A stretch of DNA of 47,823 nucleotides from CAZWDO01 sp964632485 [NCBI: uncultured bacterium] (GTDB lineage Bacteria > JAGOEH01): contig CAZWDO010000011.1 of the NCBI GenBank assembly GCA_964632485.1, positions 611-48,433 on the forward strand, written 5' to 3'. Shown piece after piece: positions 31,602 through 41,376 of this stretch. Under the pieces are notes generated by a model. It was not told the DNA's origin and made no database searches. It worked only from the letters and a program-made list of their open reading frames with translations. How positions within the stretch are numbered: position 1 is the stretch's first letter; each line of letters starts with the position of its first letter. A program made the translations under genes and the position numbers.

Positions 31602-33575
31602 ATGCAACGCGTAAACTATTATAATGATCAAAACTTATCAGAGACCTTCAAAGGAATAAAATTGACAACGCCTCTGCAGACCATTGAATTGGAACCGATT
31701 GATCATGTGTTGGCCGATAGATTAACCACTCATTCACAACCGGAATGGGTACGCGATGCGGTTTGTTTATTGAGTTATTTACTGCGCAATAGCCATAGTT
31801 GCCTCTATATTCCGGATTGGGCCGGACAGCAGATCATACTTGCCGATAAAAACAGTGAAAAGCGCATCCATTTTCCGTTCAAGGAGGAATGGGAATTCGA
31901 ATTTTCAAACCCGCCATCCCTTTTGGCGAAGCAGGCGCTAATCTGCGAACACGGACGTCTTTTTTTTCAGCGTTTGTGGTTCTATGAAAAAGAGATCAGC
32001 CGTTTCCTCCTGGCCATGAAGCGCCAAATCTTCGACTTACCTTTTAAGCAGGAATTAACAACCGAAATAAATCGTATATTTCCAATAAACACTGCAATTG
32101 AATGGCAAAAAATTGCTGTCCTGACAGCATTAACTCATCAACTCACTATTATTAGTGGTGGTCCCGGTACTGGTAAAACCTATATCCTGGGCTATATCCT
32201 GCGCTTTCTTCAACAACTCTATCCCAATCTCCGCATTGCGCTAACAGCTCCGACCGGAAAAGCTGCCGCGCGTATGACCGAATCATTAAAGCAATTTAAT
32301 AACAATTTAGCAAACGGTCTAAATCCGGCCGATCCTTTCAATTACAACGCCCAATCTCCATCGCTCGCAGGGCAGACGATCCATCGACTATTAAAATATT
32401 CGCCGATTATCCGTGGATTCCACTTTAATACTCAAAATTCGCTCCCCTTTGATCTTGTTGTTGTGGATGAAGCTTCGATGTTGGATTTATCGCTGTTCTA
32501 CCACCTTCTGTCGGCAATGGATGCGGGCGCGCGATTAGTCCTTCTGGGAGACCGCTTTCAACTCGCTTCCATCGAAGCGGGTCATATTTTATCAGACATT
32601 TGCCGTATTCCTGTCATCAATCGGTACACGTCTGAATTTGTCCGGACAATGATTCAAATTACATCGGACCCATCTATTAAATCCCTGGAAATTGAATCAG
32701 TTGAGGCAGTCCCCTTACAAAATATGATGGTGGAACTCCAAAAAAGTCATCGAGTTAATAGCGATCATGCTTTATATCATCTGGCAACCCGTATCCGCGG
32801 CATAAATACCGAGCATGATATCGACGACACATTCGATTTTATGTCTCAGGCCGACAAAGATACCGATCGGTCCTTCCATTGGAAGATGATCACTACTCGA
32901 ACTGAGCTGTATCAACTGTTGAAAGGCTCGATTGAGGAACATTGGCGGGAATATTTTCATGCTCAGGAGATTAAACAATATTCTCTTTTATTCAATCGTT
33001 TGAGGATTTTATTACCGTTTCGTGGGGGGCTCGGGGGAGTGGTACGGCTTAATCGGGATATTGAAAAATTATTGATTTCATTGCGCTGGATTTCCCCATC
33101 CAAACATTCTGAGTTCTATCACCGGAAACCATTACTGATTACACAGAACGATTATAGCCTTGATCTTTTCAACGGCGATATCGGTTATTGTTATCAAGAA
33201 AAAAAAGAACTACTGGTATATTTTCATAGTGATGGCCCGGAAAAGCCTGCCCGTAACATCCCGGCAGCTCAATTGGCAACAGCGGAACCGGTTTATGCCA
33301 TGTCAATTCACAAAAGCCAGGGTTCAGAATTTGACCATGTATGGGTAGTTCTTCCCTGGGAAGCAGAAATGATCAATAACCCATTATTGACCCGTGAATT
33401 GCTTTACACAGCGATCACACGGGCCAGGAAGAGTGTTACCATTGTCGGGCACCCCGAAGTCATTAAAACCAGCTTGCGTAATAGTACTCAACGCAGTTCT
33501 GGCCTTGGCTTCAGGCTTCATTCCAAAATCGTGGCCGTAGATGACGTCCCGAGCCGTTTAATTCCCATTTCATAA
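31602..33575 (+). CDS. recD: RecD-like helicase, exodeoxyribonuclease V alpha subunit
   Basis: This 657-residue superfamily 1B DNA helicase has an N-terminal RecD domain (about 30-150), then Walker A GGPGTGKT (186-193), APTGKAAARM, TIHRLL, Walker B VVVDEASMLD, LLGDRFQLASIEAG, and the late motifs MSIHKSQGSEFDHVWVVLP and ELLYTAITRARKSVTIVG. In RecBCD it is the fast 5'-3' motor that takes part in double-strand break repair. recB and recC, normally next to it, are not in this window; they must be elsewhere or it acts alone. The start lacks a good ribosome site, so the N-terminus is uncertain. Its 3' end overlaps deoC on the other strand by 58 bases. Confidence 0.85.
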   Translation: MQRVNYYNDQNLSETFKGIKLTTPLQTIELEPIDHVLADRLTTHSQPEWVRDAVCLLSYLLRNSHSCLYIPDWAGQQIILADKNSEKRIHFPFKEEWEFEFSNPPSLLAKQALICEHGRLFFQRLWFYEKEISRFLLAMKRQIFDLPFKQELTTEINRIFPINTAIEWQKIAVLTALTHQLTIISGGPGTGKTYILGYILRFLQQLYPNLRIALTAPTGKAAARMTESLKQFNNNLANGLNPADPFNYNAQSPSLAGQTIHRLLKYSPIIRGFHFNTQNSLPFDLVVVDEASMLDLSLFYHLLSAMDAGARLVLLGDRFQLASIEAGHILSDICRIPVINRYTSEFVRTMIQITSDPSIKSLEIESVEAVPLQNMMVELQKSHRVNSDHALYHLATRIRGINTEHDIDDTFDFMSQADKDTDRSFHWKMITTRTELYQLLKGSIEEHWREYFHAQEIKQYSLLFNRLRILLPFRGGLGGVVRLNRDIEKLLISLRWISPSKHSEFYHRKPLLITQNDYSLDLFNGDIGYCYQEKKELLVYFHSDGPEKPARNIPAAQLATAEPVYAMSIHKSQGSEFDHVWVVLPWEAEMINNPLLTRELLYTAITRARKSVTIVGHPEVIKTSLRNSTQRSSGLGFRLHSKIVAVDDVPSRLIPIS

Positions 33576-34204
33576 TAGCGCCAGGCAGTGGCCCAATCAC
33601 GTATCCCGCCAGAAGCTTTAACCTGAGAGACTGTACTGTGAGCCAGCATCAGTTGCAAGTTTGGAATTGTAGCGCCGGTAGCCGCCATACATCCGTTCGG
33701 TTGCCTGACAAATCCGAACCCGGTCGAAGTTTTAACAAAATCGGCGCCATTGGCATTACAGATTTTACAACACCAAACAATCTCTTCAGAATTGAGGTAG
33801 CCGGTCTCAAAAATACATTTTATTAATAATGAGGTCTGATGAACCATCTGTATAAGTTCTTTCACCTCATTTTCAATGTAAAGCCAATCGTGGGAACAGA
33901 TCTTGCCAATATTTAATACGACATCCATTTCCTTTGCTCCATCGTAAATCGCGCGTTCAATTTGATGCATCTTGGTTTCAAGCAGCGAATTACCATGGGG
34001 AAAATCGATGACAGTACTGACGTTGACCACACTTTGATGGAGCAAACGTCCCGCTGCCGAAACATGATAAGGTTTCACGCAAACTGTCGTCACTTCAAAC
34101 GAATCGGCTAAATGACACCCTCTCTCCAGTTCAGCATCGGTTAATTGGGGTGTCAATAAGGCGTGATCAATCATACCTGCAATTATTTTCTTTTGTTCAT
34201 TCAT
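33518..34204 (-). CDS. deoC: deoxyribose-phosphate aldolase
   Basis: This 228-residue TIM-barrel enzyme cleaves 2-deoxyribose 5-phosphate to glyceraldehyde 3-phosphate and acetaldehyde in deoxynucleoside breakdown. The Schiff-base lysine is Lys158 in DFVKTSTGFG; the second lysine is Lys196 in QVKASGGIRD; Asp94 in EMDVVLNIG fits the proton-relay aspartate. Start: the ATG at 34204 has AAAAGGAG nine bases upstream, better than the frame's first codon at 34240. It is the last gene of a minus-strand series that begins with the 2-oxoacid oxidoreductase, 39 bases behind it. It overlaps the end of the recD-like gene on the other strand. Confidence 0.92.
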   Translation of the reverse strand: MNEQKKIIAGMIDHALLTPQLTDAELERGCHLADSFEVTTVCVKPYHVSAAGRLLHQSVVNVSTVIDFPHGNSLLETKMHQIERAIYDGAKEMDVVLNIGKICSHDWLYIENEVKELIQMVHQTSLLIKCIFETGYLNSEEIVWCCKICNANGADFVKTSTGFGFVRQPNGCMAATGATIPNLQLMLAHSTVSQVKASGGIRDWATAWRYYEMGIKRLGTSSTATILE

Positions 34205-34243
34205 CGCACAGCTCCTTTTATAGAATCTCTCGCGGGGCAATGG

Positions 34244-35677
34244 TCAAAGATTTTGTATCGCTTCGACGCCCAGGCGGATTGCGATGCGATTCAATTCCTG
34301 CAGCGCCGCTTTTTTAAAAAATGATGGCAGCAGTTCCAGTATCAATTCGATTTCCAGCAAACCGCTATAGGCCAGGTAGGAGCCCAAAGCCACCATATTC
34401 GCGGCTTTTGGATTACCGGCTTGATCCGCTAATCCAGTGAAGGGAATGGCTACCACTTCACAATCGTCACGTTTAAATTCCACATCTATCAGAGACGTGT
34501 TATACAAAATGATCCCGCCTGATTTCACTTTAGGGCCGAATTTCTCCAATGATGGTTTATTCAAGGCAATCAAAACATCCGGAGTATTAGTAAGGGGCGA
34601 ACCGATCCGTTTGTCTGAAATATTGACTTCACAATACGCGGTCCCTCCACGCATTTCGGGGCCATAAGAGGGAATCCAACTGACATGAAACCCCTGATAC
34701 ATAGCCGCTTCCGCCAAGGCCTCTCCCAGCGATAAAATTCCCTGGCCGCCGAATCCGGCAATCCGAATACTTGGATTTTTATAATGAGGTTTTCGGAGAA
34801 CTGTTTTAAAATTCCGGCTGAGTGGCTGCTCTTCCAAATCCAGGGCGTGTTTGAATTCTTTGTCTGCTAATTCATTTTTAGGCAAATAATGAAATGTCCG
34901 ATCTTTTGTCGTATCTTTATAAATACCCAACGGATAATAAGGGATCATCTGCTCTTTGATAAAATTCAAAGAAGTTGGGGCATCCATTTTCCAACCGGAT
35001 GGGCATTGGGAAAGGATTTCGATTAAACTGTATCCCCTTTCATCGATTTGATTTTGCAATGCTTTTCGGATGGCGGTTCGGGTTTTAGCGCGGTGGGGGG
35101 CATCATGCAATGAGGTTCGTTCCAGATATGAACTATTTTCCAAAGAAGTCAGGAGTTCGCAGACCCGCATGGGATAACCGGCCTCTTCGATGCGTCGGCC
35201 GAATGGAGAGGTCAGGGTTTTCTGTCCAATCAATGTTGTGGGAGCCATTTGACCGCCGGTCATGCCATAGATAGCGTTATTGATAAAAATAACCGTTATA
35301 TTCTCGCCGCGATTAGCTGTTTGTATCAAGTGATTGCCGCCGATAGCCGCTAAATCCCCATCTCCCTGATAGGAAATGACTATTTTGTCAGGATGCGCGC
35401 GTTTAATGGCGGTGGCTACTGCCTGGGCCCGACCATGCGCAACTTGAATATTGCCGGTATCAAAATAGTAATATACAAACACACTGCAACCCACTGGGCT
35501 GATGATAATCGTACGGTCTTGGATCCCAAAATCGGTAATCGCTTCCGCCAGGTACTTATGGACAATGCCGTGACCGCAACCTGGGCAATAATGGGTATTG
35601 CCTTTATCACTTCCGGGTCGACGATCGAATTGTGTATAAAAAGTTTTAGGTACATCCAATTTTAATGCCTGATTCAT
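34244..35677 (-). CDS. 2-oxoacid:ferredoxin oxidoreductase, fused beta and gamma subunits
   Basis: This 477-residue chain joins two subunits. Residues 1-270 are the thiamine-diphosphate beta subunit (CPGCGHG at 31-37, GDGDLAAIGG from 105, NNAIYGMTGGQ). From about 304 (IRIAGFGGQGILSLGEALAEA) it is the gamma subunit (YGPEMRGGTAYCEVNIS). With the alpha subunit and ferredoxin upstream it makes a complete enzyme that oxidises a 2-oxoacid to acyl-CoA and reduces ferredoxin. The alpha subunit suggests a branched-chain (VOR) or 2-oxoglutarate (KOR) substrate. In most relatives beta and gamma are separate genes. The ATG at 35677 follows a GGGGGA ribosome site and the alpha stop by 13 bases; the longer frame would overlap alpha. 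Confidence 0.88.
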   Translation of the reverse strand: MNQALKLDVPKTFYTQFDRRPGSDKGNTHYCPGCGHGIVHKYLAEAITDFGIQDRTIIISPVGCSVFVYYYFDTGNIQVAHGRAQAVATAIKRAHPDKIVISYQGDGDLAAIGGNHLIQTANRGENITVIFINNAIYGMTGGQMAPTTLIGQKTLTSPFGRRIEEAGYPMRVCELLTSLENSSYLERTSLHDAPHRAKTRTAIRKALQNQIDERGYSLIEILSQCPSGWKMDAPTSLNFIKEQMIPYYPLGIYKDTTKDRTFHYLPKNELADKEFKHALDLEEQPLSRNFKTVLRKPHYKNPSIRIAGFGGQGILSLGEALAEAAMYQGFHVSWIPSYGPEMRGGTAYCEVNISDKRIGSPLTNTPDVLIALNKPSLEKFGPKVKSGGIILYNTSLIDVEFKRDDCEVVAIPFTGLADQAGNPKAANMVALGSYLAYSGLLEIELILELLPSFFKKAALQELNRIAIRLGVEAIQNL

Positions 35678-35690
35678 ATAAGTCCCCCGA

Positions 35691-36737
35691 TCAATCGAAA
35701 ATTTGCTGAATTTTTGTGGTAATCTCTTCAATGGACGGAATGTTTCCTCCATAACGGCAAAAAAATTCAATCGGTTTACGAAACTGCGTCACAAGCTGTA
35801 CATCTTCGATCAACATCCCGGTACTCATCTCAACGACCAGAAATTTTTTAGCGCTATCGGCCAGCATTTCCAACGCCTTTTTCGGAAAAGGCCAGAGGCT
35901 GATTGGACGGAAAAGACCTACTTTGCGGCCTTGTTCGCGCATCTGTTCAACAACTGAATAAAGAACTCGCGAAACGATTCCATAGCCGATTAAAACCAGT
36001 TCCGCATCAGCAGTTTGAAATTCTTCCCAAAGGGGTTCATTTTCTTCAATTTGGGCGTATTTTCGATAAAGATGTTGGATATGCGCTTCCTGTTCATCGG
36101 GATCGAGATTAATCGAAGTAACAAGATTTGAACGGGTTTCATTTGTACCGAGCAAGGCCCAGGGTTTCACTGGAGGTGTGATCGGAATATCGGGAAATAA
36201 AACAGGTTCCATCATTTGGCCGATGACGCCGTCAGCAAGTAAAAACCCGGGATTTCTATACAGATCGGTCAATTCGAACATTTTGATCGTAAGATCGGCC
36301 ATTTCCTGGGCGCTGTTCGGGGCAAGGGTAATCATACGATAGCTACCGTGTCCACCCCCCTTGACGGCCTGGAAATAATCGGCTTGTTCCGGCGCGATAT
36401 TACCCAGTCCGGGGCCGCCGCGCATGATGTAAGCAATCACACAGGGCAGTTCGGCGCCGGCGCAATAGGATATTCCTTCCTGCATCAGGCTGATGCCGGG
36501 TCCGGAGGATGCGGTCATTGTCCGTTCCCCTGCGGCCGCCGCCCCGTAGAGCATATTTATGGATGCGATTTCGCTTTCTGCCTGGACAAAGGTGCGGCCC
36601 AGGAGAGGGAAATAATAAGCGGCAGCTTGCGCAATTTCGCTGGCCGGTGTGATAGGATACCCAAAAAAAGAATGACAACCCGCGATCAACGCCGCTTTGA
36701 CAATCGCCTCGTTTCCTTTAATCAGTTGTTTTGACAT
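35691..36737 (-). CDS. vorB: 2-oxoacid:ferredoxin oxidoreductase alpha subunit (VorB/KorA-like)
   Basis: This 348-residue protein is the pyrimidine-binding alpha subunit: [31 protein letters not shown] at the start, then [29 protein letters not shown] and [14 protein letters not shown]. It has the form of proteins annotated as 3-methyl-2-oxobutanoate dehydrogenase subunit VorB, for breakdown or synthesis of branched-chain amino acids, though 2-oxoglutarate is possible. The ATG at 36737 has AGAGGA seven bases upstream. It lies between the ferredoxin subunit and the fused beta-gamma subunit. The enzyme type fits an anaerobic or microaerophilic life. Confidence 0.85.
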   Translation of the reverse strand: MSKQLIKGNEAIVKAALIAGCHSFFGYPITPASEIAQAAAYYFPLLGRTFVQAESEIASINMLYGAAAAGERTMTASSGPGISLMQEGISYCAGAELPCVIAYIMRGGPGLGNIAPEQADYFQAVKGGGHGSYRMITLAPNSAQEMADLTIKMFELTDLYRNPGFLLADGVIGQMMEPVLFPDIPITPPVKPWALLGTNETRSNLVTSINLDPDEQEAHIQHLYRKYAQIEENEPLWEEFQTADAELVLIGYGIVSRVLYSVVEQMREQGRKVGLFRPISLWPFPKKALEMLADSAKKFLVVEMSTGMLIEDVQLVTQFRKPIEFFCRYGGNIPSIEEITTKIQQIFD

Positions 36738-36753
36738 AATTGAATCCTCTTCT

Positions 36754-36993
36754 CTATTCTTCGATTTCACAGCCTTTTTTAAATATTGTTATCGCCATGG
36801 GTTCCGGACATGTGTAATAACAGATGCCACAACCAATACAACCTTCGCCTTTATAACGGGTCGGATGATACCCCATGTGGTTGAATTCTTCAGCCGCTTC
36901 CAGGACTTTTTTGGGACATGCTATTATACAAAGCCCGCACGCTTTGCAATGCTCAGCATGAATCACAACTCGCGCTTCGGTGAGTACTGCCAT
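36754..36993 (-). CDS. ferredoxin subunit (two 4Fe-4S clusters) of the 2-oxoacid oxidoreductase
   Basis: This 79-residue protein has two CxxCxxCxxxC(P) motifs, with Cys16/19/22/26 ([12 protein letters not shown]) and Cys52/55/58/62 ([14 protein letters not shown]). This is the delta subunit that takes electrons from the thiamine centre to soluble ferredoxin. It is the first gene of the operon, 16 bases before the alpha subunit. Confidence 0.9.
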   Translation of the reverse strand: MAVLTEARVVIHAEHCKACGLCIIACPKKVLEAAEEFNHMGYHPTRYKGEGCIGCGICYYTCPEPMAITIFKKGCEIEE

Positions 36994-37007
36994 CGCTAAC
37001 TCCTTCC

Positions 37008-37778
37008 TTAATAACCGATCAACATGATATTTCCGACAATCACATCAACAAGAATCTGCCCTTCACCCAAATAATTTTTACCTACAATTCTACCAATTTG
37101 ATTCTCCAATAACAACATATTTAGATTTGTATAGTTAATAGTTCCACTTGTCGCTCGGCACGTGATCATGGCTGAAATATTTTTGGGTACCCATAAATCA
37201 ACATTTCCGGTGGAAATTTCCATATCCCACTGAGGAGTGGCGACTGAATTTAAACGACCGTTTAAATTTCCAACGACCAGTATCAGTTTAAAAACCGGCG
37301 CAGCGACATAATCCACATACACATTTCCCACATTAACCGCGATCTCACAATTGCCAGTGATATCCTGAATCTGAATATTTCCCAATTCATGATCAATCGT
37401 CAACGCCGTTTCCCGGGGTAAAAACAATTCAAAATCACAATAAAAGGAATAATCGCTTGCAGTATCCTTAGGAGCTTCAAAACGATAGCCATCGATCAAA
37501 TCAATGACCTGTATCTGTTTTGAATTCAATATAGCCAGCGCTGTCGCCTCTTCAGCGTCTTCAACCGTTTTATAGGCAATAGCCTGCCATCGGGTCCGAT
37601 TCGTATCCCCCCAAATGGTAATTAATCCTTTGTCTCCGTATAGTCGAATAGTCTGATTCGGAATGAAGGTGACATTCAACGTATCAGCTACTGTTTTCCG
37701 ATGGGTATCGTCCTGTTGATCGCTACAAGATATAAAAACGAAAACGATTAATACCGAAATATAAAAAAGTTTAACCAT
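37008..37778 (-). CDS. lipoprotein with a DUF4097-like beta-helix domain
   Basis: The 256-residue protein has an N-terminal lipoprotein signal (MVKLFYISVLIVFVFISC, with Cys18 as the lipid-bearing residue), followed by a repetitive beta-rich region: LGNIQIQDITGNCEIAVNVGNVYVDY, VGNLNGRLNS, STGNVDLWVPKN. Such 'putative adhesin' (DUF4097) repeats occur in many membrane-anchored proteins of unknown task. The ATG at 37778 gives a proper signal; the longer frame runs further into the biotin ligase gene, which this start still overlaps by eight bases. It is probably cotranscribed with the ligase upstream. Confidence 0.7.
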   Translation of the reverse strand: MVKLFYISVLIVFVFISCSDQQDDTHRKTVADTLNVTFIPNQTIRLYGDKGLITIWGDTNRTRWQAIAYKTVEDAEEATALAILNSKQIQVIDLIDGYRFEAPKDTASDYSFYCDFELFLPRETALTIDHELGNIQIQDITGNCEIAVNVGNVYVDYVAAPVFKLILVVGNLNGRLNSVATPQWDMEISTGNVDLWVPKNISAMITCRATSGTINYTNLNMLLLENQIGRIVGKNYLGEGQILVDVIVGNIMLIGY

Positions 37779-38481
37779 TTTCAACAATTTCACCGGCAGA
37801 AAATTCAATTCTATCCCCGTTGTCCAGCCTTCCAGTCAATTGTCCATAAGAGGTTATTCCTTCAACCCGAATTGGGTAGCGTTTGTCTCCTGCATTGAAA
37901 ATGACTTCTTCACCCACCATCTCTCCGTATTGCTGAAACGCTGAAACGACCATGGCCGACCCTTCTGTTTGCAAATGAGCGCGCAAACCATCAAATTTAT
38001 TGATGATTTGATGACGCAGCGAAGTTGAATCGGGTAAAGCGCTAAGGCATTGGTTCAAAGCTACTGCCGGTTTCCCAATTGTTCCGATTTGCTCTGCCGT
38101 CATATTATAATTGAAACCAACACCAATGATCAACGATGAATAATGGCGTTCAGCCAGAATCCCGGCGATTTTTTTAGTATGAATACGAACATCATTGGGC
38201 CATTTTATACGGGCGTCAAGGTTCCATTGCTTTAATACTTCTACAATAGACCAAGCCATAATAAAAGTATGCAATGGATAATACTGTATATCGCAATCAA
38301 CTTGAAACCCGTAGGAAAAGTATAAATTACCAGTTGGAGGCGAAACCCATCTTCTCAGAAAGCGCCCCCGGCCATCCAACTGTTCTTTTGCAACAACCAG
38401 CAGGGGAACCATATTTGCCTTCATGTATCGCAAAGCCAAGCTCTGAGTAGACGAACTCTTATGGTAAAAACAATAGTACGT
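37771..38481 (-). CDS. birA: biotin-[acetyl-CoA-carboxylase] ligase, with an unusual start
   Basis: This is the catalytic domain of biotin protein ligase without the N-terminal repressor HTH. KEQLDGRGRFLRRWVSPPTGNLYFS carries the biotinyl-AMP loop (GRGR). KWPNDVRIHTKKIAGILAE holds the catalytic lysine, followed by IIGVGFNYN and a C-terminal cap domain. It attaches biotin to carboxylase subunits. The ATG/TTG-started frame begins at 38439, inside the conserved beginning. In the same frame the coding sense continues upstream (YYCFYHKSSSTQSLALRY, matching the family's 'DSTN' segment) to a stop at about 38490, with no ATG, GTG or TTG. An ACG codon at 38481 with AGAGG before it may be the start, or a one-base deletion has removed the start. 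Confidence 0.75.
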   Translation of the reverse strand, partial: TYYCFYHKSSSTQSLALRYMKANMVPLLVVAKEQLDGRGRFLRRWVSPPTGNLYFSYGFQVDCDIQYYPLHTFIMAWSIVEVLKQWNLDARIKWPNDVRIHTKKIAGILAERHYSSLIIGVGFNYNMTAEQIGTIGKPAVALNQCLSALPDSTSLRHQIINKFDGLRAHLQTEGSAMVVSAFQQYGEMVGEEVIFNAGDKRYPIRVEGITSYGQLTGRLDNGDRIEFSAGEIVENG

Positions 38482-38508
38482 GGCAACCTCTTACAAAATA
38501 ATTCATAT

Positions 38509-38745
38509 TTACGACCGTTTACCGAATGGTAATATCCGGCCGATTAAAAATCGAAGAATTTTCCAGAATAAACTGCGAAACACAAGAAAAACAAAAGAGG
38601 ATAGCGCAATCATCACCCATCGTTTATGCAATAACTGTTTCCATTGAAAAGATTGTACGACTGAATTCCGTAACTGATGAGTGCTGGAGTCCAATTCCAA
38701 TTTTTTCCGTACAATCTTTTCTTCAATTAAATCGAGCTGATTCAT
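38509..38745 (-). CDS. small membrane protein of a YqjD/YqjE-like set
   Basis: The protein has 78 residues: a charged helical N-terminus (about 1-35) and a hydrophobic segment VMIALSSFVFLVFRSLFWKILRFLIG near the C-terminus with a basic end. It is similar in plan to YqjK or DUF3618 proteins. It overlaps the preceding holin-like gene by 23 bases, so translation is coupled. The function of this group is unclear; in Escherichia coli the YqjD protein binds ribosomes at the inner membrane in stationary phase. Confidence 0.6.
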   Translation of the reverse strand: MNQLDLIEEKIVRKKLELDSSTHQLRNSVVQSFQWKQLLHKRWVMIALSSFVFLVFRSLFWKILRFLIGRILPFGKRS

Positions 38746-39106
38746 GCTGAAATCCTATGTGTTTTTTGGTACGCTCAAAATTGAAAGAATGCTTTTGAAA
38801 ACGACGCATGGCAACGAGAATCATTGTCAACGCCAGGCACATTAAAACCAGAAACGTGATCAGGACCGATATCCATAAACTTTGAGTGAGGATATACAAC
38901 ATTACGGCAATAAAAACAGCGCCAAAAATTAAAGCGACCAGGAGAAGGAGCATTCCGCTTAGTATTAAAAGAAGACTTCCCAGCAATGGGGTCAGTTGTT
39001 GCCAAAATTCCTGAATAAACAGATTAAATTCAAGCCGAAATAAATTGATATACTCAATTAAGACATCTTTAATTTTTTGAAAAATCAGATTCTTTCCTGA
39101 AAACAT
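38723..39106 (-). CDS. holin-superfamily-like membrane protein (YqjE/DUF1469)
   Basis: This 127-residue protein has an amphipathic N-terminus (IEYINLFRLEFNLFIQEF), two long membrane segments (about 40-70 and 75-97: LLGSLLLILSGMLLLLVALIF and LWISVLITFLVLMCLALTMIL) and a basic cytoplasmic tail. This is the YqjE/DUF1469 pattern, which is found next to YqjD-like genes in many bacteria, probably in stress response of the membrane. It is second in a three-gene set. Confidence 0.65.
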   Translation of the reverse strand: MFSGKNLIFQKIKDVLIEYINLFRLEFNLFIQEFWQQLTPLLGSLLLILSGMLLLLVALIFGAVFIAVMLYILTQSLWISVLITFLVLMCLALTMILVAMRRFQKHSFNFERTKKHIGFQHESARFN

Positions 39107-39133
39107 GATTATTTAATTCCGTTCATCTCGCGG

Positions 39134-39415
39134 TTAGCGGCGAAAAAGTTTGGATAAAATAAAACCAGCGCCAAAAGCGATCAATAACGATTTAATTGGA
39201 TTTTTCTTGACGTATTCGGTAGATTCATTCAACCAACGTTCCGCATATTGAGTTTTCCATTCCATTACACTTTCCTTCACGTCGCTATAGATGTCTTCGC
39301 CTTTGTGTTTAATCTCCTCTGCGCGATCATTGATTTCAGTCAATAAATGTTCCTTGGTTTCTCCATAAGCTTCTTGCAAAGTTTCGGTTTTCATAGATTT
39401 GGCTTTTGCCGGCAT
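39134..39415 (-). CDS. YqjD/ElaB-like (DUF883) membrane-anchored protein
   Basis: The 93-residue protein is mostly a long charged helix (about 10-70) ending in a membrane segment NPIKSLLIAFGAGFILSKLF and two arginines. DUF883 proteins have exactly this glycine-containing C-terminal anchor; in E. coli, YqjD and ElaB bind ribosomes and appear in stationary phase. It leads the set with the genes at 38723 and 38509. The ribosome site GGAGAG lies close to the ATG. Confidence 0.75.
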   Translation of the reverse strand: MPAKAKSMKTETLQEAYGETKEHLLTEINDRAEEIKHKGEDIYSDVKESVMEWKTQYAERWLNESTEYVKKNPIKSLLIAFGAGFILSKLFRR

Positions 39416-39450
39416 GGATTCTCTCCTTTGGTAAAAATTTTTTAATTCAG

Positions 39451-39559
39451 AGTCTGTCTAAATCAGAATTCTGTAAGTTTTATTTTATAGCGTATGTTTT
39501 TCAAGCCATTAGCAAGACAGACTTGAATACAAACGCATATTAATAAAACAACTTACAGA
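39451..39559. repeat. interleaved inverted repeats before the YqjD-like gene
   Basis: TCTGTAAGTT (39470-39479) pairs with AACTTACAGA (39550-39559). The match extends inwards with gaps over about 28 bases (TTATTTTATAGCGTATGTTT against AAACGCATATTAATAAAAC). A second pair, AGTCTGTC (39451-39458) and GACAGACT (39516-39523), interleaves with it. It may be a small decayed mobile repeat or a regulatory region. Confidence 0.4.
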
Positions 39560-39635
39560 CTAACCCTATTTAATTATAACCGAAAGTGATCTCTTTGTCA
39601 ATTCTTTTTTAAAAAAAAATAAAATTTGGGATAAA

Positions 39636-39667
39636 AAAAAAGAGGCATTTTTAAATGCCTCTTTTTT
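39636..39667 (-). terminator. terminator of the enolase gene
   Basis: AAAAAAGAGGCATTT (39636-39650) and AAATGCCTCTTTTTT (39653-39667) are fully complementary with a two-base centre. On the minus strand the stem ends in T-rich sequence, 18 bases past the enolase stop. The symmetry would allow it to work in both directions. Confidence 0.9.
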
Positions 39668-39684
39668 ATTTAGAAGATAATCTA

Positions 39685-40980
<1,296 letters not shown>

Positions 40981-40991
40981 TTAAAGGTTAA

Positions 40992-41210
40992 TTATTCAGA
41001 TTCAGCAATTTTTTTCTGCGCAAAGAACAGCAGCGCTGATCCCAAAATCAGAAAAAAGACGCCCATTATCAAAATACTGCCCTGTGGAACATGAGTCCAC
41101 TCAGAGACAAAATGGTACTCAACTCCCCAGGAGTAATTCACTAAAACTTCCCACAGGGGCATGGAACCTAAACCAATCAACATGTAACTTAAAAGTTTTA
41201 ACAAAAACAT
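40992..41210 (-). CDS. small two-segment membrane protein
   Basis: This 72-residue protein has two hydrophobic helices (about 2-18, LLKLLSYMLIGLGSMPLW, and 46-62, ILIMGVFFLILGSALLFF) and a short polar loop, with the basic tail AQKKIAESE. I do not recognise the family. The ATG at 41210 is chosen for its ribosome site GGGAGG five bases upstream. It stands directly before enolase and is probably cotranscribed. Its upstream region is shared with trpS, which is read in the other direction. Confidence 0.65.
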   Translation of the reverse strand: MFLLKLLSYMLIGLGSMPLWEVLVNYSWGVEYHFVSEWTHVPQGSILIMGVFFLILGSALLFFAQKKIAESE

Positions 41211-41308
41211 ATTGCCTCCCAGCGTTCGTTTTTTTTTATTATAACACATTTAACCTCAATTGGCAAGCATTTTTTTTAATTAGTTGAAAATAAAAATAAA
41301 ATATTGTC

Positions 41309-41337
41309 TTGATTTTTTACATATTTTTTTTTATTCT
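41309..41337 (+). promoter_or_regulatory. probable promoter of trpS
   Basis: TTGATT (41309-41314), a 17-base spacer and TATTCT (41332-41337) lie 39 bases before the ATG, with AAAGGAG as ribosome site. Confidence 0.55.
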
Positions 41338-41376
41338 ATGGCAGTTTGAAAACAAATTTGAAAGGAGATTTACACA

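Noticed and set aside
41210-41376. T-box or trp leader upstream of trpS
   Set aside because: The 5' region between promoter and ATG is about 30 bases, too short, and shows no stem or T-box sequence.
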